Below, in pieces: positions 17,582 through 24,766 of a stretch of 64,000 bases of DNA. The stretch is from JAAZZIT01 sp964480525 (lineage in GTDB: Bacteria; Bacillota; Clostridia; Oscillospirales; Ruminococcaceae): NCBI GenBank assembly GCA_964480525.1, contig CAYZOV010000006.1, forward strand, positions 18,350 through 82,349, in the 5' to 3' direction. The first letter of the stretch is position 1. The number at the start of each line of letters is the position of its first letter. The notes under the pieces were generated by a model, which was not told the origin of the DNA, made no database searches, and worked only from the letters and a program-made list of their open reading frames with translations. Both the position numbers and the translations under genes were made by a program.

Positions 17582-18258
17582 TGATTGCGGTTGTTATAGT
17601 TGCAAAAAGTTTTGAAATATGGTAAAATAAACGTAAAGCCAAAGGGTTTACGTTTGGGCGATTTCTGCCGAAAACCGCAGAAACACCTATTTGTGAATAT
17701 ATTATAAATTCTTCATGAACCCGTCAGTTTATGGCTGGGCGTTTTGCGAAAAATAGGTTGTTAAAGAATCAGTCAGAATGAAAAGCTAAAATTCGCAGTT
17801 GTGTTGCGGAATGAACATCAGTTCGGGTGAAAAGACTACAAGAATTTTTACAGATTACACAAAAAATTATCCCTTGCATAATTCACAAAGGCGATAAAGA
17901 CTTGGTTTTATTGACGATTTATGGATAGTTAAGTTAAAATTCGGTGAACGAACTTTTTATTTAAGTGCTTTAGTTAATGGACAAGGAAATTCTGCTGTCA
18001 AATGCAGATAAAATCCACATATTTAAAATATGAAGTGGCAAAGTTAGGATAGCTTAAAACTAAATAGATATTATTGATTTGTGTAAATAATTTGAACAAA
18101 AGTTGCTCTATTTGTAACTATGATAATAACTAGAGTTTAGAATTTACAAAAGAATAATAGCAAACTAATCAAGTTATACAATTATCATGGCGCATATTGT
18201 TTGATGATTTGGAATATGCCCAACAGTTACGCACTATGATTTAATGGGGAGTGAGCGC
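17582..18258 (+). other. 677-bp non-coding stretch with hairpins, possible structured RNA
   Basis: No coding frame is credible. Several local pairings are seen: TTTCTGC with GCAGAAA near 17667-17688, ACCTATTT (from 17685) with AAATAGGT about 60 nt later, ATTCGCA with TGCGGAAT near 17790-17815, and a CATATTT-A-AAATATG palindrome near 18020. The segment lies between the recombinase and the CPCC gene inside the element. It matches no RNA family I can name. Confidence 0.35.
17629..17655 (-). repeat. Dispersed AAACGTAAA hairpin repeat, copy inside the element
   Basis: AAACGTAAA and TTTACGTTT are separated by 9 nt. Read on the minus strand, the flanks (CCCAAACGTAAACC, then ATTTTACCATA) match the hairpin at 57772-57797 and its relatives near 58.5-58.7 kb. 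Confidence 0.6.
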
Positions 18259-18507
18259 ATGAAAAAATACAAGTGTCCATGCTGTGGGTGTTTTACTTTT
18301 GAAGAAAAACCTAGCGGTAATTACGATATTTGCCCTGTTTGTTTTTGGGAAGATGACCCAATAGCGTACGATGATTGGGACGAAGTATGCGGTTGTAATG
18401 GCGTTAGCTTATCCCAAGCCAAACAAAACTACATGGAATTTGGCTCGTGCCGTAAAGATATGGTTATCCATACAAGAAAACCGTATAACGATGAGTTGGA
18501 AGAATAA
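18259..18507 (+). CDS. CPCC-type cysteine-rich small protein
   Basis: The 82-residue product begins KKYKCPCCGCFTF and continues with YDICPVCFWEDD, DEVCGCNGVSLSQAKQNY and a GSCRKD element. This is the layout of the CPCC family, in which paired CPxC knuckles probably bind zinc. The ATG at 18259 is preferred because GGGGAG lies before it; an ATG at 18244 is in frame but has no ribosome site. The family's function is unknown. As the only very small protein gene in the element it might be considered for a recombination-directionality role, but nothing in the sequence shows that. Confidence 0.8.
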   Translation: MKKYKCPCCGCFTFEEKPSGNYDICPVCFWEDDPIAYDDWDEVCGCNGVSLSQAKQNYMEFGSCRKDMVIHTRKPYNDELEE

Positions 18508-18808
18508 AGTACCTGATTACAAAAATTTCGTTTGGAGTGATATTTTGCTAATCAAGTCTACAATACGCAAAATTGATTTATGGCGTTATTACGTTATTTT
18601 TTTGTATGTTATTGATTTGGAATAAGGTTGGGGTTTTGAAAAATCACGAAAGTGTTTTAGCTAAAGGGAGTAAAAGTGCGGTTCAAGGAGAAGTTTAATA
18701 AGAAGTATAACAAACTAAAAATCTTTTCTAATTTACGATTTATCTCTATTTTATAGCTTAAAACTTTACTTTCGTTTTACAAAATATAATTAAGTGAGGA
18801 AGTTTTTA
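18508..18808. other. About 300 bp without recognisable genes
   Basis: AT-rich spacer between the CPCC and HAD genes. I see no long open frame, hairpin or clear promoter beyond generic AT-rich boxes. Confidence 0.5.
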
Positions 18809-19459
18809 ATGATAAAAGGAATTATTTTTGACATGGACGGGTTGATGATTGACACCGAGAAGCTTTTGAGCCGATTTTGGCAGGAGTCTGCCCGACTTCA
18901 CGGGTTTGAAATGACTCATGAGGACGTTTTGGGGATTCGGAGTTTGGCGGCTAAGTACGCCGAGCCGAAGTTGAGGGCGAAATTTGGTGAGAATTTTGAC
19001 TATCGGAGTGTTCGTGCAAAAAGAATTGAGCTGATGAACGCATACATTTTGGAAAATGGGATTGAAGTTAAGTCGGGGTTGGTCGAACTTTTGGCGTTTT
19101 TGAAAAGCAGGCGGTACAAAATCGCCGTAGCCACCGCCACCGACCTTGCGAGGACGACAATGTACCTAAACAAAATCGGAATTTTTGGGGATTTTGACAA
19201 AATTATTTGCGGTTCAATGGTGGAAAACGGCAAACCGCAACCTGACATTTACCTGAAAGCCTGCGAGGAATTATCCCTTGAGCCGTGCGAGTGCGTTGCG
19301 TTGGAGGACAGTCCAAACGGGATTTTGGCGGCGCACCGTGCAGGTTGCAAGCCGATTATGATACCAGACCTTTCCGAGCCTGACGAGGACACGAAAAAGC
19401 TTTTGGTGGCACGGCTTGACAGCCTTGATGAGGTTATAGATTTTTTGGAAAATAACTAA
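18809..19459 (+). CDS. HAD-family phosphatase (beta-phosphoglucomutase-like subfamily)
   Basis: The 216-residue protein has the HAD motifs in order: DMDGLMIDTE (nucleophile and acid/base Asp), VATATD, GKPQPDIY (Lys) and ALEDSPNG. The cap is the small helical type seen in beta-phosphoglucomutases and sugar-phosphate phosphatases. It probably acts on a sugar phosphate, which would fit the sugar importer in the same element. The ATG at 18809 is used because TGAGGAAG precedes it; an upstream GTG at 18794 would place that site inside the gene. Its exact substrate cannot be assigned. Confidence 0.88.
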   Translation: MIKGIIFDMDGLMIDTEKLLSRFWQESARLHGFEMTHEDVLGIRSLAAKYAEPKLRAKFGENFDYRSVRAKRIELMNAYILENGIEVKSGLVELLAFLKSRRYKIAVATATDLARTTMYLNKIGIFGDFDKIICGSMVENGKPQPDIYLKACEELSLEPCECVALEDSPNGILAAHRAGCKPIMIPDLSEPDEDTKKLLVARLDSLDEVIDFLENN

Positions 19460-19472
19460 GGCAAGTATGTCA

Positions 19473-19626
19473 TATCTGACGTACCGTCAGATACCTCTAA
19501 GGTGGTGGGTTCCATTTACCATTCAGTAGAGGGATACAATCCCAACGGTTCGTATACGAAACGTACTGAATGGGTATGCCATAATGCGTACAAGTACGCA
19601 TTGAATAACGGGGCAAGCCCCTTATT
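19473..19626. ncRNA. Compact chain of hairpins, candidate structured RNA or transposon-end remnant
   Basis: About 155 bp fold almost entirely. Hairpin 1 pairs TATCTGACG (19473-19481) with 19485-19493. A three-way junction is closed by CCATTCAGTA (19519-19528) with TACTGAATGG (19564-19573) and encloses GGGAT/ATCCC (19531-19543) and TTCGTATACGAA (19549-19560). Hairpin 3 pairs AATGCGTAC with GTACGCATT (19583-19602). Hairpin 4 pairs AATAA-C-GGGGC with GCCCC-TTATT (19604-19626). It lies between convergent genes. The layout recalls the structured right ends (omega-RNA region) of IS200/IS605-type elements, but no tnpB or tnpA is present. Confidence 0.5.
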
Positions 19627-19646
19627 GAACGAAATTTAAACAAAAA

Positions 19647-19674
19647 AAGACGCTTCCGAAAACGGAAACGTCTT
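19647..19674. terminator. Bidirectional terminator of the ABC importer operon
   Basis: An 11-bp stem interrupted by one C/A mismatch, with an AAAA loop. A run of seven T follows on the minus strand and ATTTTTT on the plus strand. Confidence 0.88.
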
Positions 19675-19688
19675 AATTTTTTGAAATA

Positions 19689-20564
19689 TTAGCCCTTTAC
19701 AGCACCGAGTGCAATACCACGAATGATGAACTTTGAAAGAACGAGGTACACGATTGCAACAGGCAAAATTGAAATACCGATTGCCATATAAACCGCACCC
19801 ATGTCAAACTTAGCATAGTCGGCACTTCTGATGATACCGATAACGATAGGAAGGGTTCTCTTATACTTATCGTCGAGGATAAGAGCAGGAATAAAGTAGT
19901 TATTCCAGCTTGATACGAAAGTGAAGATTGCCTGAACAGCGATAGCCGGTTTCATAATCGGCAAAATAAGGGAGTTAAACGTTCTGAACTCTCCGCTTCC
20001 GTCAATTCGGGCAGCTTCCACGATGTCAAGTGGAAGAGCGCTGTCCATATACTGTTTCATAAAGAAGAACGTAGCAGGGGCAGCAATTGAAGGAATAATA
20101 AGCGGAATGAAGCTGTTTACAAGACCCATATCGTTTACAAGTCTTACGAAACCAAGAGCCGAAACCTGTGTAGGAATCATCATAATCATAAGAATGAACG
20201 CAAACACGAACTTTTTGATTTTAAAATCGTAAACGTGGATTGCGTAGGCGGTCAAAGCGGAGAAATATGTAGAAAGCAAAGCTGAAAAACCTGAAATTAT
20301 CAAGCTGTTTACAAGGCTTCGCATCATCTGCCAGTCGCCGTTTGACATAACCGATTTAAAGTTTTTAATCAAATACGTTCCAGGAAGAATTGAAAAACCT
20401 TTTCTGATATCATTTGACGCTCTGGTCATATTGATAATAAGGAAAAAGAACGGAATAAGCGCAATAATTGCAAACAAGGTAAGTACAACATAGCATATGA
20501 TTCTTCTTATAAGAAGCGAGGTACTGCTACTTTTTGAACCTACAACGTCAGTTGAATATCCCAT
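19689..20564 (-). CDS. Carbohydrate ABC importer permease, MalG/AraQ type
   Basis: This 291-residue inner-membrane permease has six predicted spans and the EAA loop EAARIDGSGEFRTFNSLILP, which docks to the ATPase, near residues 192-211. It forms the channel with the permease encoded just upstream; the ATG of this gene overlaps the stop of that gene by one base. No ATPase gene is nearby, so the complex probably uses a shared MsmX-type ATPase. Part of the dpsA element. Confidence 0.92.
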   Translation of the reverse strand: MGYSTDVVGSKSSSTSLLIRRIICYVVLTLFAIIALIPFFFLIINMTRASNDIRKGFSILPGTYLIKNFKSVMSNGDWQMMRSLVNSLIISGFSALLSTYFSALTAYAIHVYDFKIKKFVFAFILMIMMIPTQVSALGFVRLVNDMGLVNSFIPLIIPSIAAPATFFFMKQYMDSALPLDIVEAARIDGSGEFRTFNSLILPIMKPAIAVQAIFTFVSSWNNYFIPALILDDKYKRTLPIVIGIIRSADYAKFDMGAVYMAIGISILPVAIVYLVLSKFIIRGIALGAVKG

Positions 20565-21517
20565 TATTTAACAACTCCTTTCTGGACAGCTTTTTTCTTT
20601 TTAGGTTCTCTTTCTTTAACCATAAAGAATACGAGAACGCTGAGAACAGTTGAAACGATAAACAGAATAACCGAAAGCGCACCTGCCATACCATAGTTCT
20701 TTGAATAGAGGTGTTTTTGGAGAAGCATAACAACCGTCATACTTGTTCTGTTTACAGATTCACCGTTTTTGGTAATAATCATCGGTACGTCGTACATCTG
20801 GATACCACCGATAAGCGATGTAATAAGAACGTACAGAAGAATAGGTTTAATAAGAGGAAGTGTAATCTTCCAGAATGTCTGTGTTGGGCTTGCGCCGTCG
20901 ATTTGAGCAGATTCGTAAAGTGATGGGTCAATACCGTTGATAGCAGCCATAAGCATAATCGTTGTATTACCGAACCACATAAGGAAGTTGATAAGAGCGA
21001 TAATGCCACGCTGTGACCATTTATGTTCAAAGAATCTATAAATTTCGGTTGTACCCGTAACCTTCTGGATAATGCTGTTTACAGGGCCAACGCCTGAGAA
21101 GATTGTGAAGAACAACATACCCATTGCAGCAGCCATGATTACGTTTGGCAAATAGAAGATTACTTTATAAGCACCTGTTTTGAGCTTTAATCTAAGGTCA
21201 GTAAACCAAGCAGCAAATAAAAGTGAGAAGAAAATCTGAGGAATAAATCCCATCAACCAGATTACAAACGTATTTCCGAAATATTTCATAAGTTCGGTTT
21301 CCGCCGAAAACAGTTCTGTAAAGTTATCAAGACCGACATAATTCGGACCTACCTGCTGATAACCGAAAATCAGATAGTTTTCAAAAAGTGAATTGTACAA
21401 TGTTGAAAACAGCGGATAGAGTGTAAATATAGCAAATACAACGAAAAACGGTATGATGAAGATATAACCCCACTTAGCATAGCTAATTGATTTTCTTTTT
21501 ATGTTTTGTGTAGCCAT
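20564..21517 (-). CDS. Carbohydrate ABC importer permease, MalF/UgpA type
   Basis: The 317-residue protein has an N-terminal span and a membrane domain with the EAA-like loop YESAQIDGASPTQTFWKITLP. It pairs with the MalG-type permease that follows with a one-base overlap. It is separated from the upstream binding-protein gene by a hairpin with a T-run, so expression of the permeases is likely lower than that of the binding protein. Confidence 0.92.
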   Translation of the reverse strand: MATQNIKRKSISYAKWGYIFIIPFFVVFAIFTLYPLFSTLYNSLFENYLIFGYQQVGPNYVGLDNFTELFSAETELMKYFGNTFVIWLMGFIPQIFFSLLFAAWFTDLRLKLKTGAYKVIFYLPNVIMAAAMGMLFFTIFSGVGPVNSIIQKVTGTTEIYRFFEHKWSQRGIIALINFLMWFGNTTIMLMAAINGIDPSLYESAQIDGASPTQTFWKITLPLIKPILLYVLITSLIGGIQMYDVPMIITKNGESVNRTSMTVVMLLQKHLYSKNYGMAGALSVILFIVSTVLSVLVFFMVKEREPKKKKAVQKGVVK

Positions 21518-21578
21518 CTCGTCACCCTTTTTATAGCAATTAGCTATAACCTTTCAACAAAATTTACTTAACAAAAAA

Positions 21579-21605
21579 GCGGAACGGGCAAACCACCCGC
21601 CCCGC
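21579..21605 (-). terminator. Partial terminator between binding protein and permeases
   Basis: A 10-bp stem (two G-T pairs) with a 7-nt loop is followed on the minus strand by TTTTTT. Placement between the first and second genes of an importer operon fits a read-through attenuator that sets stoichiometry. Confidence 0.75.
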
Positions 21606-21638
21606 ATTTTTTTGCAGATAATTAACTAATCTAATAAA

Positions 21639-23096
21639 TTATTTTGCTGATGGCTTCTTGAGTTCTGGATACTTTTCAATAGCAGCCTTGTAGAAGTTCA
21701 ATACAGCGTCGTCAACGCTCTTAACGTTGCCTGTGAAGTATTCCTTCATAGCAGCCTGGAATGATTCGTTAAGACCCTGGTCGTATGGTCCCATGTTGCT
21801 GATGTCGATTGTAGGAGCTGTCTTAGAGAACAAAGCGATATGGTTCTGTCCGCCGAGGAATTCTGATGAGAAGTCAGCAGCGAGCTTAGTCATAGCTGTC
21901 TTGTTATTTGTGTAGTCCTGTGTATCAACTGTAATCTTTTCAGCGATTTCAGCGTCACATGTGAGCTTCTTCATGATGTCTGCAACGAGTTCTGGGTTAT
22001 CAGTGCCGTCTGCTGCACAAATCCATGTACCGCCCCAGTAGTATGACTGTGGACCTTCGCAAACTGCGTATTTACCGTAAAGACCGTCCTTAGCACCCTC
22101 ATTGTCTTCAGCGTTTCCGAGAAGTGTGAAGTTGATGCCCCATGTTGAGTAGAAGAATCCGAATACTTTACCCTTTGAACCCTGGTCAGCAGCCCATTCG
22201 TCAGCCCAGAGTGATGTACCGTTGTTGTAACCCTTATCTGTGAAGTTCTTGGTCTGTTCAACCCACTTAATAAGGTTATCGTCGATTACGATTTCGTAGT
22301 TAGCGTTAACCCATGTAGATGTAACGTTGTTAGAGAATGTTCTGTAAGCATCATCATAACCTGAGAGCATGAAGTAGCCTGCAGCCTTCATCTTTTCAGC
22401 AACTGCTTCAAACTTCGTCCAGTCAGAAATCTGAGCCTGAACTTCTGTAGGGTCGTCTGTTCCGAGAACTTCCTTAGCGATATCACGTCTGTAAGCGAAA
22501 AGTCCCGGTGTAGCCTGCCATGAAACGCCCTGGAGGTCGCCGTTAGCGTCTGTACATACAGTCTTTGTGTATTCGTACATATCGCCGAGGTCTGCGTCTG
22601 TAAGTCCGAGTTCCTTAACAGGTTTTGTGTAAGGACCGTTTACATACTTGAGAGCGTAGTCAGCTTCGATAAGGAAAATATCGATTTTTTCGTCTGATGA
22701 AGCCTGTTTAGCAAGGTCTTCGTCGAGCTTGTTCTGGTATGCGTTGTTGTCTGAAGGTGTTGTAACCCAAACAATCTTTGTGCCGTCTTTAAGGAATTCG
22801 TCGCCACCTACTGTTGACTTTTCAGCGTCGTATTCAGGATAGTATGCTCTGAATCTCTCCTTAAATTCATCGTTCCATGTGTAAATTCTGAGTGTGTTCT
22901 TGGAATCTTCGCTTCCCTCAGTTGTCTGTGTGATTCTGTCTGCCTTTGTGAGCTTGATAGAACCTACCTTAGCAGCTGCTTCGTTAGCTGCTTTCCAGTC
23001 AAACTTTTCTTCTTCGTCCTTGCCGCAAGCTGTCATAACTGATGCTGACATCATAAGAGCAAGAGAACCAGCAAGAATTCTTTTGATTTTGTTCAT
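21639..23096 (-). CDS. Sugar-binding lipoprotein of the ABC importer
   Basis: The 485-residue extracellular solute-binding protein (family 1 type) starts with a lipoprotein signal (SASVMTAC) and continues with features of sugar-binding proteins: LRIYTWNDEFKERF at the first strand, DIFLIEADYALKYV and GKYAVCEGPQSYYWGGTWICAA at the hinge. The ATG at 23096 is fixed by AAGGAGG; an in-frame ATG at 23123 lies before that site. It is the first gene of the importer operon, 71 bp after lacI. The cargo is probably an oligosaccharide; the exact sugar is unknown. Confidence 0.92.
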   Translation of the reverse strand: MNKIKRILAGSLALMMSASVMTACGKDEEEKFDWKAANEAAAKVGSIKLTKADRITQTTEGSEDSKNTLRIYTWNDEFKERFRAYYPEYDAEKSTVGGDEFLKDGTKIVWVTTPSDNNAYQNKLDEDLAKQASSDEKIDIFLIEADYALKYVNGPYTKPVKELGLTDADLGDMYEYTKTVCTDANGDLQGVSWQATPGLFAYRRDIAKEVLGTDDPTEVQAQISDWTKFEAVAEKMKAAGYFMLSGYDDAYRTFSNNVTSTWVNANYEIVIDDNLIKWVEQTKNFTDKGYNNGTSLWADEWAADQGSKGKVFGFFYSTWGINFTLLGNAEDNEGAKDGLYGKYAVCEGPQSYYWGGTWICAADGTDNPELVADIMKKLTCDAEIAEKITVDTQDYTNNKTAMTKLAADFSSEFLGGQNHIALFSKTAPTIDISNMGPYDQGLNESFQAAMKEYFTGNVKSVDDAVLNFYKAAIEKYPELKKPSAK

Positions 23097-23167
23097 AACT
23101 TTTTCCTCCTTAAATAGATACATTTATGTGAATTTTTTTATAAATGCCGTTAATTAAACAGTTTGGA

Positions 23168-24175
23168 CTAAATCTGTCCAACGCTTTCGCCCTCAACAAG
23201 TTTTCCGCCGACGCTTATTACTTCGTTAAAGGTGGATTGTGGGTCTTCGATAAGTTGAATAAGTTGTTTTGCGGCGATTCTGCCCAAAGCGTCCGTATCC
23301 TGTTTATAGGTGGTGAGTTTCGGAGCAAGAAACTGCGCATAAGATATTCCGTCATATCCCACAACCGACACGTCCTCGCCCACTTCAAGTCCCATATCTC
23401 TAATGGCGTTATATCCGCCTATTGCGGAATAGTCGTCCGGCATAAAAATGCAGGTAGGCGGGTTTTTGGTTTTCAAAATTTCCTTTGTAAGTTCGTAAGT
23501 AACATCAGGTTTATGGTAATCACCTGCAAGGATATGTTCGGGGTCAATAGTCAGACCGTGGTTTTTGCAAGCTCTGTAAAAACCTGCAAGTCTTTTTTCC
23601 GCAACCGCAGATTTGTTTCCCTGAACATAGCCTATACGTCTATGACCTTTTTGGTAAACATAATCAACAAGCTGGCGGATTCCGTCCACGTTATCGGACA
23701 AAACAGCGGTTGTGCAGTCAAACATATGGTCGATAGTTACAACAGGAATATCGCCGTTTACAACTTCGTAGACGTCGGGGTCGGTGAAATCCGTACAGGC
23801 AATAAGCACGCCGTCCACGTTTCGGTATTTACAATGTTCGTATGTTGTCATACGTCGTGTACCGAGATTCTTGTTTATAAATGTAATATCATAGCCGGAC
23901 TTCTCCGCTTCGGTTTTGAAGCTGTTGAGGATTCTGGCAAAGAATTCATGAGTTAAACCACTATCCGCAGCATCGAGGAACATTACTCCCAGATTGTATG
24001 TTCTGTTAGTCTTCAGCGCCCTCGCCTGAAGATTAGGAAAATAACCCATTTCTTTAGCGACCTGCAACAGTTTTTGTTTTGTGGCTTCGCTAACGTCCTT
24101 ATGGTCGTTGAGAGCCTTGCTGACTGTTGCGACTGAAACTCCACAACGTGCGGAAATATCTTTCAGTGAAACCAA
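23168..24175 (-). CDS. LacI-family transcriptional regulator
   Basis: The 335-residue protein has the LacI headpiece (SLKDISARCGVSVATVSKALNDHKDVSEATKQKLLQVAKEMGY, split here between recognition and hinge helices) and a periplasmic-binding-like sensor domain. The start codon is TTG, supported by AAAGGCGG upstream. It sits immediately before the sugar importer genes on the same strand and very probably controls them and itself. AAACGTTT-centred palindromes occur upstream of its start. Part of the dpsA element. Confidence 0.92.
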   Translation of the reverse strand: MVSLKDISARCGVSVATVSKALNDHKDVSEATKQKLLQVAKEMGYFPNLQARALKTNRTYNLGVMFLDAADSGLTHEFFARILNSFKTEAEKSGYDITFINKNLGTRRMTTYEHCKYRNVDGVLIACTDFTDPDVYEVVNGDIPVVTIDHMFDCTTAVLSDNVDGIRQLVDYVYQKGHRRIGYVQGNKSAVAEKRLAGFYRACKNHGLTIDPEHILAGDYHKPDVTYELTKEILKTKNPPTCIFMPDDYSAIGGYNAIRDMGLEVGEDVSVVGYDGISYAQFLAPKLTTYKQDTDALGRIAAKQLIQLIEDPQSTFNEVISVGGKLVEGESVGQI

Positions 24176-24206
24176 ATTATATATCCGCCTTTCGTTAATT
24201 CATCTC

Positions 24207-24214
24207 AAACGTTT
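24207..24214. promoter_or_regulatory. Possible LacI operator half-conserved site
   Basis: AAACGTTT within CTCAAACGTTTTCC, 32 bp upstream of the lacI start. It shares the core of the palindrome at 24631-24644. Confidence 0.4.
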
Positions 24215-24411
24215 TCCGTCAATAAAAATATACAATATCTTTCGGAAAATAGCAAGCTTTTTTGGATAAAATCTTCTATTTGTAATCATTTATGGCGTTT
24301 TGAACATACTTATTGTTCATTTTTTATACAACTTGACCACAAAATTATCACCTTTGTTACCGTTTTGTAACCTTTGCTATGCTCTCAAATGTCAGATTAT
24401 GCGAAATTCAA

Positions 24412-24425
24412 CTTAAACGTTTTAA
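24412..24425. promoter_or_regulatory. Possible LacI operator
   Basis: CTTAAACGTTTTAA has the same CTTAAACGTTT start as the perfect palindrome at 24631-24644. Confidence 0.4.
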
Positions 24426-24630
24426 ATTTGAGGAAGAAATTTTCGACAAATTTTCAATTCCAAAAAGCGTTAATTATGAACGAATTAAGTCCAATTAGTC
24501 AAATGAGAACAATTTAATAGTTAAAATCAACAAATACAGCGATATGTTTTGAACAATTATATGCAAATAAGAAATTATTAGTACAATCGGTCGGGTGACG
24601 GTTTAGTTTTTAAAAATACGCCAAAAGTCA

Positions 24631-24644
24631 CTTAAACGTTTAAG
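24631..24644. promoter_or_regulatory. Perfect palindrome CTTAAACGTTTAAG, LacI-type operator candidate
   Basis: A 14-bp perfect palindrome with the central CG typical of LacI-family operators. It lies 3 bp from the outer edge of the attR arm, so a bound regulator could also affect recombinase access; that is speculation. Confidence 0.5.
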
Positions 24645-24646
24645 AT

Positions 24647-24689
24647 GTTTTGCATTTGTTACGTCCACTCCGGGAAAAGTTGCCCCAAA
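24647..24689 (+). other. attR, right junction of the dpsA-interrupting element
   Basis: The core TCCG is at 24669-24672. To the left, element sequence holds GTTTTGCA (24647-24654) and GTTAC (24658-24662), the mirror of the attL arm. To the right, dpsA coding sequence holds TGCCCCAAA (24681-24689), the mirror of TTTGGGCA at attL. Confidence 0.85.
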
Positions 24690-24750
24690 AACCGCAGGCG
24701 AAATTGTGGGAGCGACGGTGGAGAACATTTTAGAAGAAGAAAATTTATAA
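24673..24750 (+). CDS. dpsA: Dipicolinate synthase subunit A, 3' part (last 25 codons)
   Basis: Read in the frame starting at 24673 this gives GKVAPKTAGEIVGATVENIL plus five residues and a TAA stop at 24748. That is the conserved C-terminus of DpsA (PG-x-VAPKTAG). It has no start codon or ribosome site of its own, lies 16 bp before dpsB, and continues in frame from codon 254 of the 5' part once TCCG is joined to TCCG. It can only be expressed after excision of the element. Confidence 0.9.
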   Translation, partial: GKVAPKTAGEIVGATVENILEEENL

Positions 24751-24766
24751 GAAAAAGGGGGGATTT

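Larger units (their letters stand above)
14443..24671. mobile_element. 10.2-kb skin-like serine-recombinase element inserted in dpsA
   Basis: The element is defined by the two halves of dpsA that flank it and by matching TCCG cores 10,227 bp apart. It carries, left to right, an LCP cell-wall protein (-), a large serine recombinase (+), a CPCC zinc protein (+), a HAD phosphatase (+), a block of structured DNA, a sugar ABC importer (-) and a LacI regulator (-). It has no phage structural, replication or conjugation genes. Precise excision would rejoin dpsA in frame to dpsB. Skin elements of sigK and SPbeta in spsM are known precedents of sporulation-time excision. Excision here is predicted, not shown. 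Confidence 0.88.

Noticed and set aside
19473..19626. Calling the hairpin chain an omega-RNA outright
   Set aside because: There is no tnpB nearby and I cannot run a covariance search; kept only as a possibility.
14443..24671. Element as an active prophage or conjugative element
   Set aside because: No capsid, tail, lysis, replication, relaxase or type IV secretion genes are present.
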